Assembly (NCBI GenBank): GCA_001579985.1
Contig: LRSR01008333.1
Coordinates: 1-55,492 of the forward strand
DNA length: 55,492 nucleotides
Source: Hypsibius dujardini
Lineage: Eukaryota; Tardigrada; Eutardigrada; Parachela; Hypsibiidae
Direction of reading: 5' to 3'
Below are positions 45,195 through 55,492 of this stretch, one piece after another. Under the pieces are notes generated by a model. It saw only the letters and a program-made list of their open reading frames with translations. It did not search any database and had not been told where the DNA came from. A program made the position numbers and the translations under genes. Numbering within the stretch: position 1 is the first letter of the stretch; each line of letters opens with the position of its first letter.

Positions 45195-45570
45195 TTTCGT
45201 TTTGATCGCAGTTAGCGCACTCTGGCAGCCCGCATTGTACGTCACTCTCCTAACTGAGCTAACTGGGGTCGCAATTATGATATACAGACAGAGATGACAC
45301 CTGTAGTTGTAGCTGGTAATCGTGGCTCATCTAAACGCAACAGAACGCCGTTTTTACAAATGGTCTAATAAAAGGTCTTTGGCTACTTCTTTTTTTCGCC
45401 GACAAATGTTTTCACAGCAATCTCTTTGCTCCTTGTACGAAGCAAAATTCCAAATCGGTGGTTTGCAGATTCAGTCCGAAATCGGCGCATTGTGCTGAAG
45501 TGTAAGCTTGATTGATGTATTAAGCTACTGTGCTAATATACTAACTGGTAGTAGTTGAATCGATCAATCG
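45195..45570. repeat. Dispersed repeat R2, copy 2
   Basis: Direct match of 27650-28390 without about 330 internal bases. The minus strand near 45195-45270 has the A-box-like TAGCTCAGTTAGG and a weak B box (GGTTCGGGATC), consistent with a tRNA-derived repeat. Confidence 0.85.
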
Positions 45571-45954
45571 ATGAAGCACAATCCGCCGATTTAGGACGGA
45601 TATTGCAAATCGCCGAATTAAGCATTTTGATTCGTACAGATACACTTCAAAAATAGTTGCGGGTGATTTTTATAATATTCCGACGAACGGGTAAGAACTC
45701 GATTGGAATCCTAAAAGTTAACACTTGGCCAAACTTGACGAAAACAAAATCTGGAGAAACATGCGAAATAGCGTTCTATCAGGCATTTTGTGTGGCGAAC
45801 CTAATCAAAAGTCGACCCGATGCTTTGCCTTAGCTTGCTGGATCAGCTTTGTTCAAAACTGGCATAACGCCGAAGCGGTACAGAATTCAATTCAAAGGGA
45901 GAAATGCAGCCGAATTTAAAAGTGATTTTTTCTTCGAAAAATACATCGCTCAGA

Positions 45955-46460
45955 CATTTCGCACCCAGACGACTTGCATGGCGACAAATGGTGCCTCAAA
46001 TGGTGGTAAATTTCGTATCCGGACAAAGTTTCCCCGACAATTCAAATCTATCAAAATTCTCAAACAGATCCGTCAAAACCCATCGAAATCTAGCAATCAA
46101 CTCCATTAAAACTCCTCAAAAAAGACCAAGCCTAATCCATCAAAACTTATGAAAATCCTCAATTCAGAACCGTCAAAATTAAAACGCATAAAAATCATAA
46201 AAATTCAGCAAACTGACGCCTATAAAAACCAGTAAAAACAGATTAAAATATAGCAGATCAATGCAAACAAAAACTCGTCAAAGAGTAACAAACTAATTAT
46301 AAAAGAAACCCATCAAAATGCATTAAATTAATTCAAACAAAAACGTATCAAAATGCCAAAAATAAGTTCCAATAGAAACCCATAACAACCTATCAGAATA
46401 CAATAAATTTATTCTAATAAAAACTATCAAACCACATCAAAATCCAGCAATTTACACAAT
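45955..46460. repeat. Third copy of the subrepeat plus ATCAAAACCC repeat family
   Basis: TATCCGGACAAAGTTTCCCCGACAATTCAAA (about 46016-46046) matches the left arm of the element at 21110. It is followed by about 390 bp of degenerate ATCAAAACCC-type units. No opposing arm was found, so this copy is partial. Confidence 0.65.
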
Positions 46461-47419
46461 TACTACAGGGTATTTTTTTACCGACTTTTTACCGGCGCCC
46501 AGCAAAATGGGGTGGTCGGAGTTTGATCCAATTTTAGCCAATGCGTAAAACTTTTTCTCATATCGCTCCAGTGCCAGTAAAAAGTTGGCTTTAATTCGGT
46601 CGGCCTAAGGTTTCAGCCGCGTTTGTATGTAATTCTGATGTGTGTGCTATTTACTATCATTTCTGTAGTTAACACCTTAATATGTAATAATGTGTTTTAC
46701 TAGATCTAGAGGAAATTGTACTTCCTCTTTTCTTTCTCACAGTTTTATTTTCTATCTTCCTCTACTTTCAGTCCAACAAACTTGTTAACTATCCAACTGC
46801 CGTTGGTAGACCTAACATCAGGTTGGTCGAGTTACGCCAAAGACCTGTCTCCTTGAATAGCTGGTGCTGGCGCAAAGTCTATTATGTGTTGGCTTATTCA
46901 TCGTAGACTTCCCTCATGGAGGCGGCGCCACTTGAAATCCACGGAAAGTGCATGCCCTCATTTGCATCGGCTCAACTTTATTTCCCAAATGTTTCCAAAA
47001 TTTATTTCTTTTACTCACCTCTCGGAATTCACCTTTCACAGCACGACTGGATCCGCCCCTGTGACTGTCCGAGTTCAATCACATCAACAAATTAAAGACT
47101 GTTTTTGATATGCAGCCTCTCATATTAAGCTAAAATAATGCGACTTGGCTACCGGAAGCGTGTTTCTGTCGCTACGCATGAGGCCCGTACAGAATGTAGA
47201 ATTTAGTTAACGATAAAAGATAAAAACAAGCGGCTCACACTCTCAGTCTGCAGTAAGCTCGATCTCGATGCCACTTGTACACGATTGGTGCCGGGGTAAA
47301 CAAATTAGTTCCGGCTTTCAGGTGATTATGATCGATTTTGACCACTTATACAGGTACAATTAGAAATTCTCAAATGCCTCGTGCCAACTCCAAGCTTCTT
47401 TCCTCACAATGCCTTGCCG
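46461..47419. other. Intergenic stretch, no gene seen
   Basis: 3' side of the GPCR gene. No supported ORF and no clear repeat. Confidence 0.5.
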
Positions 47420-49329
47420 TCACTTGGTAGCAGGTGCCGAAATTGTTGGTCGATTAGCCGAGCCAACAGGAGCACTGATTCCTACACTGGATGTCCCTTG
47501 CAGAGCGGCAGTCCGTTGAGGCGCAACAGCAGCCCTGTTACCGTTGAAAGTAATCGAGATTGATGGAAATGGGATCTTGCCATATAACTGGTCAAACCCT
47601 TTTCGATAGTCCGCGCTCAACGCAAACAATGTAACCTACAATCAAAAGGTCACATGTTTTGTTATAAAATTCCAGTAAAAAACAACAACAAACGCTTACG
47701 GGATTCGCAATGCAGCTGAACATTGACATGAAACGCGACCACAGACCCAACGGCGGCCACAGCAGAATCCAATCCCGTTTTACTTGGAACATCATGGGAA
47801 AGAAGACGCAAAGTGTTTCGATAACGGTCATCCCTGCCAGTACTTTAGCCCAGGCACGGCGTTTTCGCAGGGTTGCTTCGTGGATGTAAGGCTGTTGTTG
47901 TGGATTGACCTGCGATCCGGTACATGGAAAGTAGGCCTTGACCATCATGCCAAAGTAGATGGAGGTTGAGGTGACGACCGGGAGGAAACGAGAGAACACG
48001 CTGGATATCATTAAAAAGGGATTGTCCCCGCCGGGTGTGGCTCGAAATGTGCAGCTGCCCCAGGGCGGTCCGGCTGTCCAATATCCACCGACGCCACCTG
48101 ATTAAATAATGAGTTATAATTAACATTTTAAAGTTATTTACATTAAACTGTACTATTAATCGTTTTGTTTTAAAAGAATTTTATACCTTTTTGGCACTTA
48201 CCGGATTCGGAACGAATTTTTGGAAATTATTTTTCTTGCTTCCGTTCGGTTTAGTCCCATGCGATTTGGAAATGATTTTTTGTTTTGTCAATCATATTTG
48301 TTTGTCCAACTGTTTCAAGTACGAAATTCAACTTTCGTTAAGTTAAAAAAAGTTATCACGAAAATCCGGAGGCAACCCACTCGCCCATATTGTCCCATTG
48401 GCGTGTTTTCAGAACAACCCAAAGAAATGTAAATTATAATTTCGGAAAGAGTAAAATGAAGCGTCAATCAAAAATGCACTTTAAGAAAAAATTCTAATTT
48501 TTTACCCTTGCTTGGGCAGTGGCGGGTTAAGGAAGATTAACAGAAAAATAGGGTTTTTTTCACTACTGTAGACTCCGCACAGTTCAGGGGAGCGGCGCTC
48601 GGTTGGCTGATATTATGCCCAGTCGGAGTTAAAGCCCCCGTGGCATGTACATCGTATTGGCTTCAACTCCGACCGGACACAGTTTCAACCAACCGAGCCC
48701 CGCTCCCCTGAACTGTGCGAGAGTCTACAGTACCAGAAGGTGGTATCTGATTGCGAAGCAAATATTTCCACTTGCCAGTTTCAGATGATTCATTTTGAGA
48801 AAAGAATCGGATTAAGTTAAAAAAGGATACAGTTTTACTTGCCTGCATTGGAGGGTAAACCAAATATCAGCGCAATCAGCCAACACACGGCGATTAGGAT
48901 GATATTATTTTTGTGCCTCGACCAAATGCGATACTGCCGGGGAACATGGAGAGCCAGCACCCGATTAATGGCTAGGAAAAGAATGGAGTACTGTTTAGCG
49001 CACCAAAGGACGTAGGTGAAAGTCTGCGCAGCGGCACACGAGAAGTTGGAAACGGGTTGGTTTTGTGTTTGAGAAATGTTGGCCGGGAATGCAACCAGGA
49101 TGACGAGAAGGTCCACCACAACGAGGTGGCTGATGAGAAGGCCGGCACCCGCACGGAGATTCTTTTTTGAGTATATGACCGCAAGCAGTGAGACATTGAG
49201 CATGGTGGATAAGGCGATTATATAGTAGGAAACATAGTACCAAACGGCCACGGCATTACTGTATGTCATGTAATTCTGAAATGGACGAAATTCAGCGGAA
49301 AGATTTACAGGATGACTAACATTTGCCAT
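47420..49329 (-). CDS. Divergent class A (rhodopsin-like) GPCR
   Basis: Three exons: 49329-48843, 48097-47700, 47635-47420, in phase, 366 residues. The start is the first in-frame ATG (MANVSHP), giving a short N-terminus with N-glycosylation sites. TM1 (VSYYIIALSTMLNVSLLAVI), TM2 (LISHLVVVDLLVILVAF), a TM3 Cys (FSCAAAQTF), TM3 (SILFLAINRVLALHVP), TM4 (NNIILIAVCWLIALIFGL), TM5, TM6 (VLAGMTVIETLCVFFPMMF) and TM7 (FMSMFSCIANPVTLFALS) are visible. The DRY position reads NRV, TM6 lacks CWxP, and NPxxY is NPVTLF, so it is far from aminergic or opsin groups; the ligand cannot be inferred. Family members signal through heterotrimeric G proteins at the plasma membrane. The first intron has a GC donor (CAG|GCAAGT), the only phase-consistent choice; it carries a dispersed repeat and a MITE. 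Confidence 0.9.
48338..48556. repeat. Dispersed repeat, copy B
   Basis: Same family and orientation as 20462-20690, here in the first intron of the GPCR gene directly beside the MITE at 48566. Confidence 0.7.
48566..48730. mobile_element. 165-bp MITE with about 41-bp inverted repeats and TA flanks
   Basis: The left end CTGTAGACTCCGCACAGTTC and the reverse complement of the right end CTGTAGACTCTCGCACAGTT align over about 41 bp to GCTCGGTTGG. TA flanks both sides (48564-48565, 48731-48732). The CTGTA terminus and TA target match the element at 3849-3988, but the internal sequences differ. Confidence 0.9.
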
Positions 49330-52300
49330 TTTGTTTACTAACGCGTGAAAAAAAATGAAAAGTAAAGCATACACTGAACAGTGCCGATGGAAACTGCTTC
49401 AAAAATGAAGGCTTAATCTGTTTTTCAGTTTCTCCGCTTCCTGGTGATAGACCGTAATTAATCTAATTTAAGCTGAGCCTCTTATATTTACGTATCTATA
49501 TTGCTGACAATGTTTGCCAGCTCATTTCCGGGGAGCAACTGCGTTCTGAAACTCATCCAGTGGAGGGATACTTTTCTCCCCCTCTACCCCACCTCTTTTT
49601 TAAAGTGCTTGGTGAGCTTAACGACACTGAGTTGTTTTGCCCAAAGTTGGGCATTTGCTTCAACTTCACAGAGGAAGAAGTAATTGTAAACAGGTTCTCT
49701 GTAGACTGATTGATTGATTTTTAACTTCCATTTTATTTATATGTTGAACATTATGAAGTGTTTTTAGAAGAAAATTATTTTTTGGTGTTGATATAACAGA
49801 GAAGAGTGGTATTTCATAATTTAAAATTTAATGTATAACGTTAAATAATTTCATCTTTCGTGATTTTTACATTTTCGGATTGTGGATATATTTCGTGTGT
49901 TTTAGGCTCGTACGACAACTTAACTTATATTGGTATTTTAGTGCCACGACTTACCATAACTATACACTTTACCGTTCTGAAAAACATTGGCTTTGCAGAT
50001 TTGGGTCGGTCTTGTAGTAAATCCGGAAAGTGTACAATGAGCCATTTTAGGGAACTTGTTGACGTTCATTTCTATGCCACAGCCGTTTTTCAAATCTATT
50101 GTTTGTTGATGTGTTAGCTCTTTTCGGTGTAGGAATGAATGCTTTATTTAGTACGAAACATAGCCTGACAATAGTTATCACGCGCACGCAGTGGCTCCTG
50201 CATTCCAACGCTGGTGCATCAGCAGATTTTTACTTTGCGAGTGATTTATCGATTAAAATATATTTTGATGAACGTCAGCCACAAGACCACTGTCGCGGGG
50301 AAGAGATGTTGTTTTATCTGTGCAGTGGCGGGCTAGATGACCAGATCCCGGCCCTGTCTTTTTCCTTTTACGACCGCCTGACTAATGCTGGACAGCGGTC
50401 AGGTAGCTTATCTTTGCCTTTTTATGGCTTTGACGTTTCCACATCGCTTCGTCTCCAACGAATAGATGGGAATAGTCTCAACAGTCTGTCTCTGTTTTCC
50501 TTCTTGTATTTCTTCTTTGTTCCTAATAAAATCCCTGCCTAACCACAGCTCTCTTGCACCCGCTACGCGACACCGCGCCTTCATAAAATCGCACGCAGTG
50601 GTCTTGAGTTTTGCCAGATGCTGGTGATCAAGTGAAACACATTTACCTGGACAATCCGATGAAATTCAATCGTGACTGGGATTGAACTTTGTAATTTTCG
50701 ATCATAAACGAAGAATTCTAGGGGGCGCGGGTCATAAGTTTGCATTGATTACCGTATATCCCTGACGTTTGCTTATTTTTCAGACTACCGTTCAGTCCAA
50801 CTGAACAAATACTCGCGGACGTAACTCATCGGATACGAGCGGGAAGGCAATTGCCGCCAATTTTAAACAACTCGATTTTACAAAGATAAATGCTATTTTT
50901 TTCTGACTGCTTCTTTTGCGCCTTGCAGTCAAGTTCTTTCCTTTCTTGCTTTGAACTTTTTATGCCAATACTTGATACAACAATTCTTTAATCTAATGGG
51001 TCAATTGCTTTGTGAAAATTTCACTTGGGATAATTTTTCGCAGCGAATTTTTGTTCGTTTAAGCTGATTTGTTATGTTAATAAGGGTCTATGTTAATAAC
51101 GACGTTAGTATACATTAAAAAAATCATTGAAAATTATTATAAATCAAGAAAATCATTATCAAGTTAATTTAAAAAAATGATGTTTCAGGATACAATTTTA
51201 TTTTGACTGGCTGATGAAAATTTTTCGTTTGATGAAAAAGTACTGACAAAAAAATCGTACTCTGAAACAGCCAATAAAAATCTAAAACATTCCAAAGCCT
51301 GGAGTTAAAAATCAGCTCAATGCGCTAACAGCTTGAAAGACCATGAAACAAAAATCAATTCTAATATTTTAGGGAAATTCGCCGCTTTTTTTTGACGAGA
51401 AAAGTTTCAGGTCTGCCACATGATCGTTAGGGTTATCGTAATCCATTTGATCCTAATTTATCAAAACTCTCCTAATATTGTTATACGTTCATTCTGCAAA
51501 CCTTTGTTTATCGCAGAAAAGTGAAAAGTCTCAACACGGGTCGTCTTAAAATTTATACAAAATAAACTTTTTTTGTCGGAACTGCAATGGCCCAAAGTTT
51601 TGCGATGGTTGTGATGTTTCAAGCCCGTACTCAGACTCGGCAATCAAAAGCTTTTGGAGCTAGACCCAAAAGCCCATCCAATCAGGCAATTTAGGCCCAC
51701 ATCTAAAGACTTTCTAATACTGCGCTGTTGAGAATTCCAAATTGGTTGAGTACTTGTAGGAACCCATCTCATCGTTTTTATTGAAATTCAGGTCCACACC
51801 AAAAACGTTCAAATGCTGCTCTGTTGAAAATTCCAAATTGGTTGAATGTTTGTAGGCTGGTTGACTTCCTCCAGGCTAACCCCAACGAAGGACGTACTCG
51901 GGTTTTCGTTTTTTTGAGACTCGAGAAAACGCGCATTGCCCCTTCCGCATGGTGTTATTGAGCTGCGGGGTCAGCGTGGCAATGTTTCTTGCATCGCGAT
52001 ATTTTTGCTTTTGCAGTAACTCTTTAGTGAGCTAAATGGTGGTTTTTCAAACATTACTGTAGATTGCGCCAATCTAAAGAAAAGAGAAAACGCTAAAAAC
52101 GGATACATAGTTCGCCCGATCTTACAGACAGCTACCAGTTGAAAGTTTAGAACTGTAGTGAACAATGGAAGCGCTCGCAACAAGTTTTTCCCCTGACCAT
52201 GAACGTCTTTGTATTAGACAAATAATCGCCATTTCCACTGGCTCATCCGAAAAATACACGTCCATGGAGCTCTTCCGTTCCCATGTTGTATTCGTCCTAC

Positions 52301-52397
52301 GCTGCAAAAATGTACGTTTTCAACTTGATAATAACTCACTTCGAATGGGCGGCAACAATTGTGCCAGCAGAATATTATCTACCCAGCTTACCCCTGA
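49330..52397. other. Long intergenic stretch, no firmly supported gene
   Basis: A plus ORF with an ATG at 50135 (136 codons to 50542) has no recognisable domain and a low-complexity end; it may be chance. A 45-bp direct repeat (CTGTTGARAATTCCAAATTGG core) occurs at 51716-51760 and 51811-51856. Confidence 0.45.
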
Positions 52398-54881
52398 CTA
52401 GTCGCTTCCTACTCCCATCACCATCGAAAACGGTGTCTGAAACGTCGGCTCTTCAGAAGCTGCACCTATTGCAGACTGCGCAGCATCGTCATCCAGAACG
52501 TGAAGGCCACCATTCTGGGTCAATAAGTTCAGAAGTGTTTTGGCCTTAGGCCGATTGGCTGGAGTTACTTTCAAGCATCCAAGCACAAGTTGGCGCAGCG
52601 GACGCGGCAACTCCGGTGGTACTTCCGGGACACCACCTTCGACCAGCAGCCGTATCTGCTCATGCTCATTAAGCTCATCCATGTATACCGAAGACCGACC
52701 GACACACCGAAAAAGTATCCGACCTCGTAGAAACATGTCTAGAACCACGCAGCCTAAACTCCATATATCAGTTGAACGACCGACTTTACTCTGAGGATCA
52801 TTCAAAGGGGTGTTTTTGTCCCATGCAAACAACTCGGGAGACATGAAAGCATGAGTACCCTTTTTGCTTGTCAAGTCCGCATTGTGAGTGATGGATCCGT
52901 CTTTGAGCTTGGTCAAGCTGTCTAAGTCGCAGATTTTGAGAGTGGCGCCAATTCGTTCCTTCAACAAAATGTTGCTGCCTTTTATGTCTCCGTGGATGAT
53001 ATGTTTTGGCTGAACTGTTTCGTGTAAGTAATGCAGTCCACAAATTAACTGGCGAGTGTAGTTGACAAGCTGATTGGGCGGAAGAGGAGGGTTATCCGTC
53101 ACAAAATCCGCAAGCGTTCCCCCGTCACAATACTCCATCAAAATACAAGTTCCGTGATAAAAACTGGTCTGGTCTCGGCGGATGTGACCCATGGCAATAT
53201 GATCAAGAACATTTTCGTGTCGCAAGGTGATCAGAATTTGTAACTCATCCAGTTTTGATTTCGCTACCTCGCCAAAGAGGATTTTTAGAGCATTATGTCC
53301 GTCGTGGTGAGGCTGATTGTTCCGGTGGTACGAATGCACTTTGATTACTTGTCCAAAGGCTCCGGCTCCTAATTGTTCATTATCTGTAGAACGAATGCAG
53401 TAGTGGTTCAAGTTGACATCGTCATTGTCGACGAATACAAGTTGATCGAATTTGGATGGTGGTGTGGTTCTGTTCTCATTGCCGAGCGTGGTTGAAGTAA
53501 ATAAATCTTGGTACTTTATCCGGCATTTCAGGCATACATCGTCCACTTTGTCGACATTGAATGTTAGAACCTGCGAAATTCAAATCAGTGATACGAATAA
53601 CTTGAATTCATGGAGCAATAAAGCAAGAATTAATTTTCTTACATCTTTAAAAATGCTACCACGAAGAAGCCCTCGGTATTGGCCCCTGTCGTAAACCAGC
53701 CCTTGAAGCCCGTTCCGCCCGTGTGTTAAAGGCACCAGACGACACGTGTAACCTTCTTTCGCGCACTCATCATAAGACTCTTTATTCAACTGTCCCCAAT
53801 TGACAATGACAACACAATCAGCCAATCGCGAAACTTCCAGAGCAAAATCTCTTTTTGATATTTCATATGCAAAGTCGCTCATCGGAATAAAGATTTTGTC
53901 GACCTTCCCTTTCAATGAGCTGAAAAGATGTATGTTGGCTTGGTTGAAACCGCTACTGCCCACACGTAGCGGCCACACACTGTCTGATTCGCAGTTGAAA
54001 ACTAAATTGTATAGCATGTCCGCTTTTCTTGCTCCGGACATTTCTCGACCACGTACTCCGGCGAAAAGCTCTCTCGGAACGCGTTCAATATAGTTAATGA
54101 TATCTTCAGGTTCCCAGTCCGGTGGCACCTCCCATTTTTTGTTACCAAACAGTTCCACCTGGGAGCCATAGTTTACGACCATGCTCGGCGGGGCCAGGCT
54201 TAACATCTTGTCGTCGCGGGTGACTCTGTTCTGTCCAAGAGGCCAAGGCACCAGCTCATGCAGTCCCGTCACGGGATAGCTGCCAAAAATTGGTTGCAAC
54301 CCCAGGTCTTCGCAGTACACCACGCTGCTGACGCTGCCGTCCGGTGTAGCTGTGTATACCTGTCCCAAAAACGGAGGCCGATGTCCATTGTGATATCGTC
54401 CCGGCGTGCCATGTGCAGCGCTATTAGGCTGGCTTCTTGTAGCACACATTGTAAAATGAGCTGCTGCGCCGCATGTCGCGTCACAGTCCACGACCCTCGC
54501 TACTTGCTTCAAAAGTTCGTGATCTCCTATGGGGTCGATAGTATGGCAGAAAATAATGTAGATCCGCTTGACCAACCCTTTCAACGCAGCGAGCTCGTGG
54601 ACGTTCGACAGACTGATCCCGTCGCGACCCAACGATACGTCCGCTTCATCACCGTGGCAGTTGATTACGAGATTGTGCAAGAATCCACAGCTCGTTTGTT
54701 CGGCTTTCTCAACTACCGAAGACACTATTTTACTCAGTGTAATATGGCGTGCGATTTTCCAATCGCTCCAGCAGTTTGAGAGGTCAGGCACTTCATAGTT
54801 CAGTGCCATCGATGGCTGATCTAACAAAGTATTGACGTCCGGCTTCGGATGTTCTACCTGTACTGATTGTTGCGATCCCAT
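52398..54881 (-). CDS. STE-like protein kinase with duplicated clan-CD-like N-terminal module
   Basis: Two exons, 54881-53643 and 53570-52398, join in phase (GAT|GTAAGA; TTTCGCAG|GTT) into 803 residues. Kinase domain about 470-765: LGAGAFGQV, Lys509 (NALKIL), Glu522, HGDIKGSNILL (HRD Arg replaced by Gly, Asp608 and Asn613 kept), CDLD at the DFG position (Asp628 kept, Gly replaced), MSPELFA, DIWSLGCVVLDMFLRG. The layout resembles STE/MAP3K-type Ser/Thr kinases. The N-terminus (about 60-410) is an internal duplication: LHNLVINCHGDEA...SNVHELAALKG...YIIFCH (69-113) parallels LYNLVFNCESDSV...ANIHLFSSLKG...IFIPMS (289-334), and each unit is followed by a G(Q/L)VY-type strand segment. The first unit keeps an HG (76-77) and FC (111-112) pair as in clan-CD peptidase folds; the second has lost both. 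No signal or TM segment, so cytosolic or nuclear. Whether the kinase is active is open. Confidence 0.88.
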
Positions 54882-55059
54882 ATCTAGAGGTGCAAGATTA
54901 TTTTAGCTCCAGAAACTTGAACAAAATAATTCGATGAAGCGTACTAGCTCGGAGTGAAACCTGTGGCGGGTACGGTCAGCTAAAACTGCATGCATGCACA
55001 CCTTGATCAGTCAAAAGCGAGTCGCATCTACTCCGAGCAGTTTATGTGAGTTTGATATT

Positions 55060-55460
55060 TAAAAGTGCAAATCAAACAATAGATACTGGTAGAAAGCGCG
55101 GCAGGCAATGGCTAAAAAGTTGTTTCATTGATAAACAAAGTTAAATTACTGGCCCCACAATCTTTTTAAATATTTAAAAACGCAAAGCAAACAGCTGATA
55201 CGAAGACTGGTTAAAAAGTTCTTTCATTAACCAAACACAGGTAACTGACCCCTCTCTACGTTCAGTATTTAAAAGCGAAAATTAAACATTTAATAGTTAC
55301 CGGGACAAACAATGGTTAAAAAGTGGTTTCATTAACCAAACACAGGTAACTGACCCCTCTCTACGTTCAATATTTAAAAGCGAAAATCAAATAGTTAATA
55401 TTTACCGTGACAAACAATGGATAAAAAGTTGTTTGATTAAAGAGCAACGGTAAGTTTCAG
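55060..55460. repeat. 105-bp tandem repeat upstream of the kinase gene
   Basis: About four units, the last three spaced exactly 105 bp (motif TAAAAAG at 55212, 55317, 55422). Conserved segments: TTAACCAAACACAGGTAACTGACC, CTCTCTACGTTCA and TATTTAAAAGCGAAAAT. The array begins about 180 bp upstream of the kinase start codon. TATTTAAAA in each unit is TATA-like, but promoter activity is inference. Confidence 0.9.
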
Positions 55461-55492
55461 GATTTAGGTTTGTCTACTCTCCGTGTCTCCGT

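Noticed and set aside
50135-50542. 136-codon plus ORF with an ATG
   Set aside because: No domain, low-complexity end and no splice or neighbour support.
52540-54798. Several plus-strand ORFs opposite the kinase gene
   Set aside because: Mirror frames of a well-supported two-exon gene on the minus strand.

Overview
The window is animal nuclear DNA: spliced genes with short GT-AG introns (and several GC-AG ones), about 60% A+T, and many small non-autonomous DNA transposons. Gene content (Smad4, a CAP-superfamily secreted protein, a receptor tyrosine kinase, a natriuretic-peptide-receptor-like protein, a class A GPCR, a STE-like protein kinase) points to a bilaterian invertebrate. I lean towards an ecdysozoan, possibly a tardigrade, but nothing here proves the taxon. 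Exons were assembled by hand from splice sites, reading-phase continuity and protein-family alignment; no search was run.

Layout. 1-3.2 kb: Smad4 on the minus strand, running off the left edge (last coding exon missing), with CTGT microsatellites in its introns. 3.2-7.5 kb: short inverted-repeat transposons and a lone zinc-finger-like ORF. 7.8-8.8 kb: a five-exon CAP/SCP secreted protein on the plus strand. 9.9-11.2 kb: a decayed Tc1/mariner-type element. 14.5-15.0 kb: a foldback element. 15.1-23.4 kb: a seven-exon minus-strand gene joining a signal peptide, an extracellular GH16-like beta-glucanase fold without its catalytic glutamates, one membrane segment and an intracellular tyrosine kinase with YxxM tail motifs. 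23.7-32 kb: foldback elements, a Cys-rich ORF, a duplicated SINE-like region and the last exon of a secreted Cys-rich gene. 32.4-41.6 kb: an eleven-exon ANF-receptor gene with no recognisable cyclase, of natriuretic-receptor-C size. 43.0-43.5 kb: a small three-exon gene of unknown function. 44-46.5 kb: a hAT-type element and further repeats. 47.4-49.3 kb: a divergent class A GPCR. 52.4-54.9 kb: a two-exon kinase whose N-terminus carries two copies of a module resembling clan-CD (caspase/CHAT-like) folds. 55.1-55.5 kb: a 105-bp tandem repeat upstream of that kinase.

Most spliced genes lie on the minus strand, and four encode signal reception or transduction proteins. The strongest candidate for something undescribed is the GH16-TM-tyrosine kinase: it looks like a glucan-recognition domain wired directly to tyrosine phosphorylation in one polypeptide. 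Second is the kinase with the duplicated protease-fold-like N-terminus. I have no evidence that these genes act together; their co-location may be chance.
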